A stretch of 58,924 nt of DNA from Nocardia abscessus NBRC 100374 (lineage in GTDB: Bacteria > Actinomycetota > Actinomycetes > Mycobacteriales > Mycobacteriaceae). Positions within the stretch are counted from its first letter, which is position 1. Each line of letters opens with the position of its first letter. A model generated the notes under the pieces. That model was given only the letters and a program-made list of their open reading frames with translations, had not been told where the DNA came from and did no database searches. The stretch is taken from NCBI RefSeq assembly GCF_000308455.1, contig NZ_BAFP01000267.1:1-58924 (forward strand). The letters run 5' to 3'. Below are positions 34,724 to 43,478 of this stretch, in pieces. The position numbers were made by a program, and so were the translations under genes.

Positions 34724-35377
34724 ATGATCACGGTGTTTCTGGTCGACGACCACGAGATCGTCCGCCGCGGTCTCGCCGACCTGCTCTCCGACGACCCGGA
34801 GCTGTCCGTCATCGGCGAAGCAGGCGGCGTCGCGCAAGCCCTCGCCCGCATTCCCGCACTCCGACCGGACGTCGCCGTCCTCGACGTTCGCCTGCCCGAC
34901 GGCAACGGGATCGAACTGTGCCGCGATCTGCTGTCGAAACTCGACGATCTGCGCTGCCTGATCCTGACGTCGTTCACCGACGAACAGTCGATACTCGACG
35001 CTGTCCGGGCCGGGGCCAGTGGCTATGTGGTCAAGGACATCAAAGGCATGGAGCTGGCTCGAGCCATCAAGGAAGTCGGGGCCGGGCGTTCGCTGCTCGA
35101 CGACAACGCCGCCTCCTCCATGCAACGACTACGCGCCGATACCGACCGTGACGGTCCCCTGGCCGGACTCACCGACCAGGAACGCAGACTCCTCGATCTG
35201 CTCGGCGAAGGACTGACCAACCGGCAGATCGCCGAACGCATGTTCCTGGCCGAGAAGACGGTGAAGAACTACGTGTCCCGGTTGCTGGCCAAGCTCGGCT
35301 TGGAACGGCGCACTCAGGCAGCCGTCTACGTGTCGAAACTCCGGTCACAGCGGTCCGGCCCAGACGTCGGCTTCTGA
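34724..35377 (+). CDS. devR: NarL/LuxR-type response regulator DevR (DosR)
   Basis: The 217-residue protein has the same length as M. tuberculosis DosR and very similar sequence: VFLVDDHEIVRRGL, VAVLDVRLPDGNGIELCRDL with phosphoacceptor Asp54, Thr82 (LILTSFTDE) and Lys104 in GASGYVVKDIKGMELA. The C-terminal LuxR helix-turn-helix is GLTNRQIAERMFLAEKTVKN followed by YVSRLLAKLGLERRTQAAVY. It is the master activator of hypoxia/NO dormancy genes. Unlike in mycobacteria, no devS follows; the only devS-like gene in the window is truncated and 14 kb away. Confidence 0.92.
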   Translation: MITVFLVDDHEIVRRGLADLLSDDPELSVIGEAGGVAQALARIPALRPDVAVLDVRLPDGNGIELCRDLLSKLDDLRCLILTSFTDEQSILDAVRAGASGYVVKDIKGMELARAIKEVGAGRSLLDDNAASSMQRLRADTDRDGPLAGLTDQERRLLDLLGEGLTNRQIAERMFLAEKTVKNYVSRLLAKLGLERRTQAAVYVSKLRSQRSGPDVGF

Positions 35378-35457
35378 TCATCGCAGTGGCTCGCGCTCCG
35401 GCGCGGGACGTAGGTCCTTCGCCGCAGGCTACTGCGTGCTCTACCGCCGCCCCGTCA

Positions 35458-36215
35458 TCGGGCGCGGCCTTTGTACATGGTCAGCGGATGCAGATCGAAA
35501 TACATCGACATCATGTCGGTGTGGGAATCGCGGCGGAAAATAATCCGGCCGGTGCCCAGGCCGAAGCGGCTCAGATCGATGCGGAAGACCCGCGGATCGC
35601 TTGGATGATCGGGGTGCAGCGGAAGCCCGCGCAGCAGGGCGGGGACCGGGGTCAGAACCCGCAGCATCGGACGACCCCCACTGATCCGCACTTCGACCCC
35701 GGCACCGATCATCGATCTGGCGCGAACGTCGGTCAACGATCCCGGCAGCCGGTAGTAGCCGCAGATCTCCGGCCAGATCTGCGGGTGGTGTGGAATGTCC
35801 GTGCGAATCACCGGTTCCGCGACACCGAGCAGCCCGTGCACGATTGTGGAGGTCTCGGTGTGTGGGTCAGCAGGTGGCGCACCGTCACGGGACCGAAATT
35901 CGGATCGGTGGGGACCAGGTGGTAAGCACGCAGATAGTGGCTCGTCGGCGCGTCCATATCGATCAGGCCGCGTTCCCACAGCTGCATCACCGCAATCGCC
36001 GTAAAGGTTTTGGTGATCGAAGCGATCCGGAAGATCGTGTCCTCGGTGACCGGCCGGTTCGCGGCAATATCCGCCAAGCCGTGTGCGACGAACTCCAACC
36101 GCCCGTCACGCACCACTGCGACCGCCGCACCGACGACCGGCCAGCGGTTGAACACCAGTTCCACCTGCTTCGCCAACGCTTTCTCTCCGACTCCCAGCAC
36201 AGCTCCTCCGTTCAC
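35458..36215 (-). pseudogene. serine beta-lactamase-like hydrolase with deletion and frame change
   Basis: The frame from 36215 encodes the N-terminal part of a class C / EstB-like beta-lactamase: VFNRWPVVGAAVAVVRDGRL, the SxxK motif FRIASITKTFTAIAVMQL and VRHLLTHT. After HLLTHT (about 35862) family sequence resumes in another frame at the extreme C-terminal part (GLLGVAEPVIRTDIPHHPQI to MYFDLHPLTMYKG). Compared with intact homologues roughly 150-200 residues with the YxN and later active-site motifs are missing. It is therefore non-functional. Confidence 0.7.
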
Positions 36216-36249
36216 CTAACCGCCCCGTCCGGACGGCCCAACAACAGCC

Positions 36250-36309
36250 TGCGGCCAACTGCAATCCGCTCGACGGAGGACATCGGCTCGAACTGGGGGG
36301 CCGAAGGTC
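36250..36309 (+). repeat. imperfect direct repeat, copy 2
   Basis: GGAGGACATCGGCTCGAA at 36275-36292 followed by GGGGCCGAAGGTC pairs with copy 1 at 34395-34453. It lies about 245 bp upstream of the USP at 36555. The rest of the 339-bp gap (36216-36554) shows no recognisable gene; an imperfect GGACGTTGTCC dyad at about 36500-36510 is too poorly spaced to call a DevR box. Confidence 0.55.
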
Positions 36310-36554
36310 AACTCTCCCCCAGCATGCTCAGCCCGAGGCGCCACCGCGGAATGGACTACAACCGGTTTCGTCCTCTTCGCCGCTGGTGATCTCGCCCTCG
36401 CCGCGCCTGCCGGAGCGGTCATCGGTCAGGTGATGGAGCCGATCCGCCGACCATCGCCGGGCACCCGAACCAGGAAGCGGCGGTGTAAGAACACGACGAG
36501 GACGTTGTCCGGCTGGCGGAGTTAACATTTTTCTGACCCGGAAGGCGACAATTC

Positions 36555-37418
36555 ATGACCGTACGTCGTCCTATTGTGGTCGGTGTCGACGGCTCCCCAG
36601 CCTCATTTGCTGCCATTCGCTGGGCCGCTGCTATGGCCGCCCGCCGTCATGCGCCGCTGCATCTTGTGCACGCCATCGGCGTCCCGGTCCACGCCATGCC
36701 TGTGATCGGCTCTTTGCTGTTCGATATCAGCGCATACCGCCAGATAGGTGAGTCCGCCCTCGGCCAGGGACGAAGCATTGTGGGTCAGTTGGGTGGCTTC
36801 CCCGCGGATGTCGACGTCCAGACCTTCCTCGATTTGCCAACACCGGTTGCGGCTTTGGCCGCTCGATCCGCGACGGCCCAGTTGCTCGTCATCGGTGCTC
36901 GCGGTTTGGATCCGTTGGAGCGTGTGCTGTTCGGATCGGTCGGGGTCGGTCTGATGAAGCACGCCGATTGTCCGGTGGCTGTCATCCCGGCTGCCGCGGA
37001 CACAGCGCCGCCTGCGTCGCATTTGCCGATCCTGGTGGGAGTAGACGGATCGCGCTGTAGTGCCCACGCAGTGGCTATCGCATTCGACGAGGCGGCGAGC
37101 CGGGCAGTAGGACTTGTGGCGGTGACGACGTGGCCTGATCGACATGACTCACCCAGCACGGCGCAGGACCGAGCCGAGGTGTTGCTCGAAGAGAGCCTGG
37201 CGGGCTTCACCGACAAGTATCCCGATGTTCGCGTAGATCGAGTCGTCGTTGAAGGTCGCCCAGCGCAGCGGCTGCTGGAGGCGTCCCGGACCGCGCAGCT
37301 GGTCGTACTCGGTAGTCGTGGACGTGGCGGAGTTGCGGGCGCCGCGCTCGGTTCGGTCAGCCAAACGGTGCTGCAATCCAGCCGCATACCTGTCCTCATC
37401 GCTGCCTGCCGGCGATGA
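36555..37418 (+). CDS. tandem-domain universal stress protein
   Basis: The 287-residue protein from ATG 36555 follows CGGAAGGCG. Domain 1 starts PIVVGVDGSPASFAAIRWAA with loop VIGARGLDPLERVLFGSVGV, a degenerate ATP loop. Domain 2 starts PILVGVDGSRCSAHAVAIAF with loop VLGSRGRGGVAGAALGSVSQ, which is intact. It is a single-gene unit converging on the saccharopine-dehydrogenase-like gene. Confidence 0.9.
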   Translation: MTVRRPIVVGVDGSPASFAAIRWAAAMAARRHAPLHLVHAIGVPVHAMPVIGSLLFDISAYRQIGESALGQGRSIVGQLGGFPADVDVQTFLDLPTPVAALAARSATAQLLVIGARGLDPLERVLFGSVGVGLMKHADCPVAVIPAAADTAPPASHLPILVGVDGSRCSAHAVAIAFDEAASRAVGLVAVTTWPDRHDSPSTAQDRAEVLLEESLAGFTDKYPDVRVDRVVVEGRPAQRLLEASRTAQLVVLGSRGRGGVAGAALGSVSQTVLQSSRIPVLIAACRR

Positions 37419-37603
37419 TCGCCTCACACCGTTTCGCGGCGCGCCTGTGCACACGCGTGGCCGTCGGCCGTCGGGAGGATGCGACCGACTCGCCGATCCA
37501 GCCGCTCTGGTCAAGAATCGCCGGCCTGATGTCGCCGGAGCGGATGTCCCGGCGGAAAGGCTTGTCGAGTCATGCTCGGACCCGTTCCATGGCGACAATG
37601 TCG

Positions 37604-38539
37604 CTACGTTGAGAATGTCAGAGCAATACCTGTCGCCAGCACATGGTGCCGCAGCTTGTCGAGCTCCAGTAGTTCGTGGATCCATGTCGGCGTGGTGATT
37701 CGACGGCGGGTCATCTCTCGAACGGTGGTCGCGGCGACCGCGGCGGTGGCCAGAGATTGCCCACGGCCGGTCGCCCATAGTGTCGATCCGGTGGCAGTAC
37801 GGGCGAGTACCACCCATCTGTCGCTGCCGGGCATGCGCTGTGGTGCCAGTGCTCGCAGCGCCGGCGCCCAGGTGAGACCAGCCAGTCCAGCAGTGGCGAG
37901 GCGGGAGTCCAATCGCAGGTAGGTGCGGACGGGGACTGCGAATTCGCGGGTGAGCCGGTGTTGGTCGGCAAAGTCGGCGCGCAGCGCAGGGAACGGCTTA
38001 TATCCGGCCCCTTCGGGAATCGTGAAGTATGTCGGCCTGGTGAAGTTGCGAATGCCGGTGCCGTCGGGGTCGGGAAAATGCTGTCCCATCAGTCGGTAGG
38101 TCCAGGCCGTGGCGGCGGGGCCGTGGTGTTCGCCGGAACCGAGCCCGATCATGATGTCGACCGGGCCCGCGCCGCTCGCCAGCGCGTCGACGGCGAGCAG
38201 GGTTGTCAGGCCGGGTGCCAATCCGACCCCGAGCACTATCGGCCCCTCGACGCGCTCCAAGGCCTGCACATATTCAGAGGTCGCGGAGATCTCGACGAAC
38301 GGAAGCCCCCGTTGGGCACACTCCGCAGCAAGTCGGACGTCCTCGAAGCCAGAGCAATTCACCACCATCGAAACCCCGGCCAACGCGGTCGCAAAACCGT
38401 CCATCGTGCTCAGATCGACGACCCGGTCGGCGCGTGCCGCATCGCGTCCAGCCGCCAGGGCGGCAATTCCGTCCGCGCGAAGCAGTCGCACCAGGTGCGC
38501 ACCGACCGCTCCGTATCCGCCCAGCACCAGCACGCTCAT
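37604..38539 (-). CDS. saccharopine dehydrogenase-like NAD(P)-binding protein
   Basis: The 311-residue protein begins with a Rossmann fold, MSVLVLGGYGAVGAHLVRLL, followed by VVNCSGFEDVRLAAECAQRG and VGLAPGLTTLLAVDAL. This fits the saccharopine-dehydrogenase-like reductase group; the substrate is unknown. Its start overlaps the stop of the truncated TetR gene (ATGA), so the two were one operon and the TetR probably once controlled it. Confidence 0.8.
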   Translation of the reverse strand: MSVLVLGGYGAVGAHLVRLLRADGIAALAAGRDAARADRVVDLSTMDGFATALAGVSMVVNCSGFEDVRLAAECAQRGLPFVEISATSEYVQALERVEGPIVLGVGLAPGLTTLLAVDALASGAGPVDIMIGLGSGEHHGPAATAWTYRLMGQHFPDPDGTGIRNFTRPTYFTIPEGAGYKPFPALRADFADQHRLTREFAVPVRTYLRLDSRLATAGLAGLTWAPALRALAPQRMPGSDRWVVLARTATGSTLWATGRGQSLATAAVAATTVREMTRRRITTPTWIHELLELDKLRHHVLATGIALTFST

Positions 38540-38799
38540 CGAGCCTCCTTCGTCCCAGGCGTTCCCACGACGTCCTCAGGGCAGGATGCCGGCGGCAGCA
38601 ACCGCAGGGTGAGAGCGTCGGTGACCCAAGACTCCCCCTCGTCGCCGGCACAACCACGTTGATGGACCAGCGGCTGGTAGGTCTCGACGGCCTTCATCGT
38701 CGTCGCCGTGTGTCCGCGGGCGGTGAACAGTTCGCGCGCCGCTGCCAGCATTTCGGCTCGGTTGGCCGTCGTCCGTACACCGGCGATCTTCGCTGTCAT
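38536..38799 (-). pseudogene. TetR-family regulator with large internal deletion
   Basis: The 87-codon frame begins as a normal TetR (ANRAEMLAAARELFTARGHT, then ATTMKAV). It jumps at residue 39 to sequence typical of the very end of such proteins (YQPLVHQRG, then ESWVTDALTLRLLPP). The recognition helix and ligand domain, roughly 100 or more residues, are absent without a frameshift. The product cannot bind DNA as a TetR. Coupling with the downstream dehydrogenase-like gene is preserved. Confidence 0.7.
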
Positions 38800-38830
38800 G
38801 CCTGAAATACTACTTGACTAGAGCGCAACT

Positions 38831-39198
38831 CTAGTGACTTCCCGCTAGCAGGTCGTAGACCTCGCCGAGCCGCTCGGGACGGGAGCGGATGACGACCGCG
38901 CGGCGGTCGTCGGTGGCGCGTTCGCGCATGATCCAGCCGGCGCGTTCCAGGCGGTCCAGGATTCCGGTGAGCGTCACGGGGTGGAGACCGGCCTGTTTCG
39001 CCAGGGCGCTGGGGCTCAGCGGTCCCTGACTGTTGATCAGGTCCAGGCAGTCGAAGTCGATGTCCTCGAGGTCCAGGGGGTCCCGACCTGCCGGTTGAGC
39101 AGCGCCAATTGGCTGCGCACATCGCGTAGCGAGCCCTTGACGCGGGTGGTCAGGCGTCGTCGGTGACGAGCATCACCCTCATTTCCTACGAAATACAT
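38831..39198 (-). pseudogene. MarR-family regulator, frameshifted and C-terminally short
   Basis: The frame from ATG 39198 reads VKGSLRDVRSQLALLNRQVG. After the C5 run at 39076-39080 (minus strand) the family sequence continues in another frame: LEDIDFDCLDLINSQGPLSP, SALAKQAGLHPVTLTGILDR, LERAGWIMRERATDDRRAVV, then stops at TAG 38831-38833. One missing C explains the shift. The stop also comes earlier than in typical 140-160-residue homologues, so the dimerisation helix is short. The palindrome at 39208-39231 is its likely operator. Confidence 0.7.
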
Positions 39199-39207
39199 AT
39201 CATCTCC

Positions 39208-39231
39208 AAGTCATATTAAATAATATGACTT
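39208..39231. promoter_or_regulatory. perfect 24-bp AT-rich palindrome, candidate MarR operator
   Basis: Arms AAGTCATATTA and TAATATGACTT (11 bp each, perfect) flank AA, in the gap between the MarR-like gene (start 39198) and the NmrA-like gene (start 39294). This is the strongest dyad in the window and stands out by AT content. It probably binds the MarR protein and covers both promoters. Confidence 0.75.
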
Positions 39232-39293
39232 TCATATCTTACGACATTCGGTAGGGCCGGATCGGCGACCTACCGGGGAAGAGAAGGTCAACC

Positions 39294-40136
39294 ATGTTCG
39301 TCATCATCGGAGCCACCGGAACGATCGGCCGGGAAGTCGTCACGCAGCTACGGGCGACCGGCGCGGCCGTCACCGCCGTGACCCGGGACCCCGGACAGGC
39401 ACGGATGCCGATGGGAACCGTTGTGATGGGCGCCGATCCCTCGGTGCCGAGAATTCCCGCCGAAACCTGGGACGACGTCGAGGGGGTGCTGCTGAGCTCG
39501 CGCGCCGTCATCGCCTCGGCACCGGAAATCCTCTCCGCCGCAGCCGATCACGGAGCGCGCCGGGTGGTCGTGATCTCCGCGTCGACGATCGAGTACCCCG
39601 CCGGGGAGCCGCGGTTCATGGCCGGATTCCGGGCATTGGAGGCTGCGGCCGAAGCATCGGGGCTGGCGTGGACATCGTTGCGCTGCGCGGATTTCGACGC
39701 CAACACCTTGGCCTGGGTACCGCAACTGCGCGCCGGCGACGTGGTACGCGGCGCGTACGGCAAAGCCGCCACCTCGCCTATCCACGAGCGCGATATCGCC
39801 GCCGTCGCGGTCCGCGCGCTGACCGAGGACGGCCACGCGGGCCGCCACTACCTGCTGACCGGCCCCGAGTCGCTGACCCAGTACGACAAGGTCCGCATCC
39901 TGGGCGAACTCACCGGCCGCGACCTGTCGTTCCTCGAACTCACCGCCGACCAGGTGCGCGCCGGAATGAGGGCACAGGGACTGCCAGACGAGGTCCCGGC
40001 CCGGCTGCTCGGCTCACTGTCCGATTACGCCCGCGTCCCGGGTCCCACAACAGGCGCCGTCGCCGAGCTACTCGGCCGCCCCGCCCTCGATTTCGCCACC
40101 TGGGCCGCCGAACACGCCGCCGCCTTCACCCGCTGA
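39294..40136 (+). CDS. NmrA-like NAD(P)-binding oxidoreductase
   Basis: The 280-residue protein begins MFVIIGATGTIGREVVTQLR, the glycine-rich motif of atypical SDR/NmrA proteins. It continues with GARRVVVISASTIEYPAGEP, WTSLRCADFDANTL and SPIHERDIAAVAVRAL. A canonical YxxxK catalytic pair is not evident, as in NmrA relatives. It is followed 11 bp later by a hemerythrin-domain gene on the same strand and is divergent from the broken MarR gene. Confidence 0.85.
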   Translation: MFVIIGATGTIGREVVTQLRATGAAVTAVTRDPGQARMPMGTVVMGADPSVPRIPAETWDDVEGVLLSSRAVIASAPEILSAAADHGARRVVVISASTIEYPAGEPRFMAGFRALEAAAEASGLAWTSLRCADFDANTLAWVPQLRAGDVVRGAYGKAATSPIHERDIAAVAVRALTEDGHAGRHYLLTGPESLTQYDKVRILGELTGRDLSFLELTADQVRAGMRAQGLPDEVPARLLGSLSDYARVPGPTTGAVAELLGRPALDFATWAAEHAAAFTR

Positions 40137-40147
40137 AAGGGTCGATC

Positions 40148-40756
40148 ATGTCCATCGACTTCACCATCATGTACGCCACCCACGACGCCTTCCGCCGCGA
40201 CCTGACCCGACTGGCCACCGCCGCCGCGGTCGGCCGCGCCGACGCCCCCGGCGTCCACGCCGGCTGGGCCAACTTCACCCGCCAACTCCACGTCCACCAC
40301 ACCGTCGAAGACTCCGCCCTCTGGCCCCCCGTGCTGGCGCGCCTGACGAACCGCCCCGCCGACACCGCCCTCATGGCCGACATGGAAGCCGAACACGCCA
40401 CCCTCGACCCCGCCCTGCACGCCGTCGACAATGCGCTGCGCACCCACTCCGCAGACCTCGCCGAACACGTTCACACACTGACACGCATCCTCACCGACCA
40501 CATGGCCCACGAGGAAACCGCCGCCCTCCCCCTCATCGACGACGTGCTGACGCCCAAGGACTGGAACGCCTTTCGCGGCGCGATGGCCCGCAAACAAGGC
40601 CCCTCCGGCGCGGCGGCCTACGTCCCCTGGGTCCTCGACTCGACCACACCCGAACAGCGACGACACTTCCTGGCCGCCATGCCCGGCCCGGTCGCGGCGA
40701 TCAACACGCTGTTCTGGGAACGCCGATACCGCCGGCGGGAGCTGTGGAAGCACTGA
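40148..40756 (+). CDS. hemerythrin HHE-domain protein
   Basis: The 202-residue protein from ATG 40148 follows GAAAGGG. Likely iron ligands are His12 (ATHDAFRRD), His50/His51 with Glu54 (HHTVED), His83 (EAEHATLD) and His118/His121 (TDHMAHEE). These match the two-iron hemerythrin pattern. The C-terminal part (YVPWVLDSTTPEQRRHFLAA) is typical of actinobacterial members. It could sense or store O2 or NO. It forms an operon with the NmrA-like reductase. Confidence 0.9.
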   Translation: MSIDFTIMYATHDAFRRDLTRLATAAAVGRADAPGVHAGWANFTRQLHVHHTVEDSALWPPVLARLTNRPADTALMADMEAEHATLDPALHAVDNALRTHSADLAEHVHTLTRILTDHMAHEETAALPLIDDVLTPKDWNAFRGAMARKQGPSGAAAYVPWVLDSTTPEQRRHFLAAMPGPVAAINTLFWERRYRRRELWKH

Positions 40757-40802
40757 CCGAGACCTGATGCCCGCACAACCTGATGTGCGTGAATCCGATG
40801 GT

Positions 40803-41744
40803 TCACCGCAAGCTCAGGCGGGTTTCGGATTCCACCTGGGCCGGTTCGGCGAGGTTGCGGACGAAGTAGAGGCCGGTGATGCGGTCTCCGTCGATACCGA
40901 TCGCCAGGATGCCGTCGAGTTCACCGTCGACATGAACCGCCAATGCCGCAGTGCCGTTGACGGTGACGGGTTCGCCGGTGAGCGATACCGCGCTCGTACC
41001 GAGCCCGCCGACGACGAAGCGGGCCACCTTGTCGGCGCCGGTGACCGGCCGTATTGCGGCCCGTTCGACGCCGCCACCGTCACAGACGAGGACGACGTTG
41101 GGAGCCAGGACCTCGAGTAGGACCTGCGGTTCGCCCGTTTCGAGTGCACGCTGCAACGATTCCGCCGCCGCACGGGCCCGGTCCGCGGAGACCACCCGAT
41201 GGGGGCGGCGGACGGTGACATGGCGGCGGGCGCGATACGCGATCCGACGGGCCACGGCAGTGGTCGTGCCGACCGCGTCGGCAATCTCGTCGTAACCGAG
41301 GTCGAACGCCTCACGCAGGACGTACACAGCGCGCTCGGTCGGCGAGAGCGTCTCGAGGACCAGCATCAACGCCCTCGACATGCGCTCGGCGAGTTCGACA
41401 TGGTGGGCGGTGTCCGCAGTGGTCGGCAGCGGCTCGGGCAGCCACGGGCCGGCTGAGGATTCCGCGCGTTTCATCGACCACAGCCGGTGCAGGGACCGGC
41501 GGGTGAGGGTCCGAATCAGGTAGGCGCGCGGGTCGCTGACCTGGCCGGAGTTGATGTTGCGCCAGCACAGCCAGGTTTCCTGCAGGACGTTTTCGGCATC
41601 GGCGGTGGATCCGAGCATTTCGTAGGCGACGGTGAAGAGCAGGTTACGGTGCGCGAGAAACGTTTCGGTCGACGCGATGACGGCGGGGTCACCACCGTTG
41701 CGGTCCGTGACCTGCCGCCCACCGGGGTCGGGTGTGGTGTTCAT
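40803..41744 (-). CDS. ECF41-family RNA polymerase sigma factor with SnoaL-like C-terminus
   Basis: The 313-residue protein starts at ATG 41744 after GGAGAGGA; the frame is open further upstream without family sequence. It has sigma region 2 (LLFTVAYEMLGSTADAENVL; QETWLCW), the linker motif WLPEPL, region 4 (LSPTERAVYVLREAFDLGYD) and a SnoaL-like C-terminal domain with DGGG and YFVRNLAEPAQVE. These motifs define ECF41, where the C-terminal domain controls activity instead of an anti-sigma factor. Its usual partner, an oxidoreductase, lies just upstream on the same strand. Confidence 0.92.
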   Translation of the reverse strand: MNTTPDPGGRQVTDRNGGDPAVIASTETFLAHRNLLFTVAYEMLGSTADAENVLQETWLCWRNINSGQVSDPRAYLIRTLTRRSLHRLWSMKRAESSAGPWLPEPLPTTADTAHHVELAERMSRALMLVLETLSPTERAVYVLREAFDLGYDEIADAVGTTTAVARRIAYRARRHVTVRRPHRVVSADRARAAAESLQRALETGEPQVLLEVLAPNVVLVCDGGGVERAAIRPVTGADKVARFVVGGLGTSAVSLTGEPVTVNGTAALAVHVDGELDGILAIGIDGDRITGLYFVRNLAEPAQVESETRLSLR

Positions 41745-41866
41745 GTAGTCCTCTCCGGTTGTCGTCAGGTCCGGCATCCGGCCACCCTGTGCGGCGTCCG
41801 CGAGCGCAGGCATCGCACAGGGTGGCCGAGTCACCATCGCCGGGCGAGATGACGGCTTACGGTGCC

Positions 41867-43050
41867 CTACCCGACCGATACAGTCGTGTTCTCGCCCTGG
41901 GCCAGCAGCGCCGGACGGTGCTTGCCGTCTTTAAACAGCGGTGTGAGCCGGGCTTGCGGGCCTCGGTCGCCAGGTGCTTGACGCTTGCTTCGCAGGCGAT
42001 TTCCTTCAGTTTCTTGCCCATGGACCCGCTGAAGTAGAGCCGCATGCCGGTCTCGTTCTTATGACCGAGCTGGTAGATCCCGGCTTCCCGGCCGAAGCTG
42101 AGGCACATGGCGATGAACGACAGGTCGATCGCCGAGGGCTGCTCACCCGAGATCCGCCGCAGCAGCGTGTCGGCGGCGTGCGCGCCCAGGCAGTAGGCGA
42201 CGTAGGCGCTCATCCGGAACGGCAGATTCGACGGTGCCGAGGAGTCGCCCGCCGCGACAATGCGTTCGTCGTCAACGCTGGTCAGGGTCTCGTCGGTGAG
42301 CAGACGCCCGGCGGCATCGGTGCGCAGCCCGCTACGGTCGGCCAGATCGGGCACCCCGAAGCCCGCCGTCCAGATCGTCACGTCACTCGGCAGCGTCCGG
42401 CCATCACCGAGCTGCACGGATTCCCGGGTCACCGCGGTGACGGCCGCCTCGGAGCCCTCGATAACGGTCACTCCCAGCTTGGCGAGGTACTTGTGGGCCG
42501 TGCGCCGTGCCTTGGGATGCAGGTACGGAACGAGGACATCACCGCAGACCAAGGTGACCGCGCGCCCCTGCTCGGCCAGCTCGGCGGCGGTCTCGACTCC
42601 GGTCGGGCCGCCCCCGATCACCATCACCGCGGCCGTCATGGGCGTGTCGAGGAGCACCGACCGCAACCGCTGTGCCGCCTCCAAAGTCGCAACCGGGTAA
42701 GCGAACTCGGCCGCGCCCGGCACCCGCGGCGTAGGGCTGCCGCTACCCACCGCGTAGATCAGGTAGTCGTAGCCGATCGTGCCGCCGTCGGTCAGTACCA
42801 CCGTGCGTTCGGCCGCGTCGATCCGCTGCACGCTGTCGACCACCAGCTCGACCCCCTCGGCCAGGATGTCCTGGTACTCGACGACCGCCTCGTGGGTTTC
42901 GCCCACCAACTGGTGCAACCGCAGCCGCGGGACGAAGACCGGGCGGGGGTTGATCACGGTCACCCTGACGTCGTCGCGCTGTGTCAGGCGATTGGCGGCC
43001 ATCACGCCGGCGTATCCGCCACCGACCACGACGACTTCGTACTTGTTCAT
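41867..43050 (-). pseudogene. NDH-2-like FAD oxidoreductase (ECF41 partner), 3' frameshift
   Basis: Translation from ATG 43050 gives a nearly full enzyme: FAD motif EVVVVGGGYAGVMAANRL, NAD motif AAVMVIGGGPTGVETAAELA and the C-terminal FAD contact DERIVAAGDSSAP. Past ARKPGSH the reading frame turns arginine-rich (RCLKTASTVRRCW) and ends at 41857. The next frame gives the expected tail LFKDGKHRPALLAQGENTTV then SVG at 41867. One missing C near 41936-41942 explains it, affecting only about the last 27 residues, so activity could survive. The enzyme would reduce a quinone or carotenoid-like substrate. Confidence 0.8.
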
Positions 43051-43146
43051 CTTGTCTTTCCTTCGTTCGGTGAGAGTTTCGGGCACAGGACACCGTGTGC
43101 CCCGTCCCGGTGACTGCCGGTGCGGCGGGGTCAAGGACTTTCGGAT

Positions 43147-43371
43147 TCAGTGGTGGGTGGCCAGCGGCGCACCGGGCAATGGCGTCGAGTCGAGGTAGCG
43201 GACCTCGTATACGCGTTCGCTGAGTCTCCACCCGTCCGGGGTTCGCTGGTAGCGGTCGGGTGTGAACAGAGATGCGACACGGTCGAAGTCACGGATCATC
43301 ACCGCGTCGGTGACCTCGCCACACAGGGCGGTGATCTCGACCCGGTCCGCGATCACCAGCGGGTTGCTCAT
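43147..43371 (-). pseudogene. SnoaL-like (NTF2-fold) protein with internal deletion
   Basis: The 74-codon frame starts as a normal SnoaL-like protein (VIADRVEITALCGEVTDAVM, RDFDRVASLFTPD) and jumps in frame to its C-terminal strand pair (RYQRTPDGWRLSERVYEVRY). Homologues are about 130-145 residues; about 60 central residues, most of the pocket, are missing. It lies between the ECF41-partner enzyme and a divergent LysR gene. Confidence 0.65.
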
Positions 43372-43478
43372 CGGGTCGTCCTCTCTGTCGGTCTGTCCAC
43401 CGGGGCTTGTGCCGCGGTGACAAACCCAGCTTCGCGGCAGACCGACAACCGATCAACGTAAGCTTCGTGGACTGATTG

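Noticed and set aside
36499..36512. DevR box upstream of the USP at 36555
   Set aside because: GGAC-GTT-GTCC is symmetric, but the half-site spacing is one base short of the DevR consensus and the flanks do not fit.
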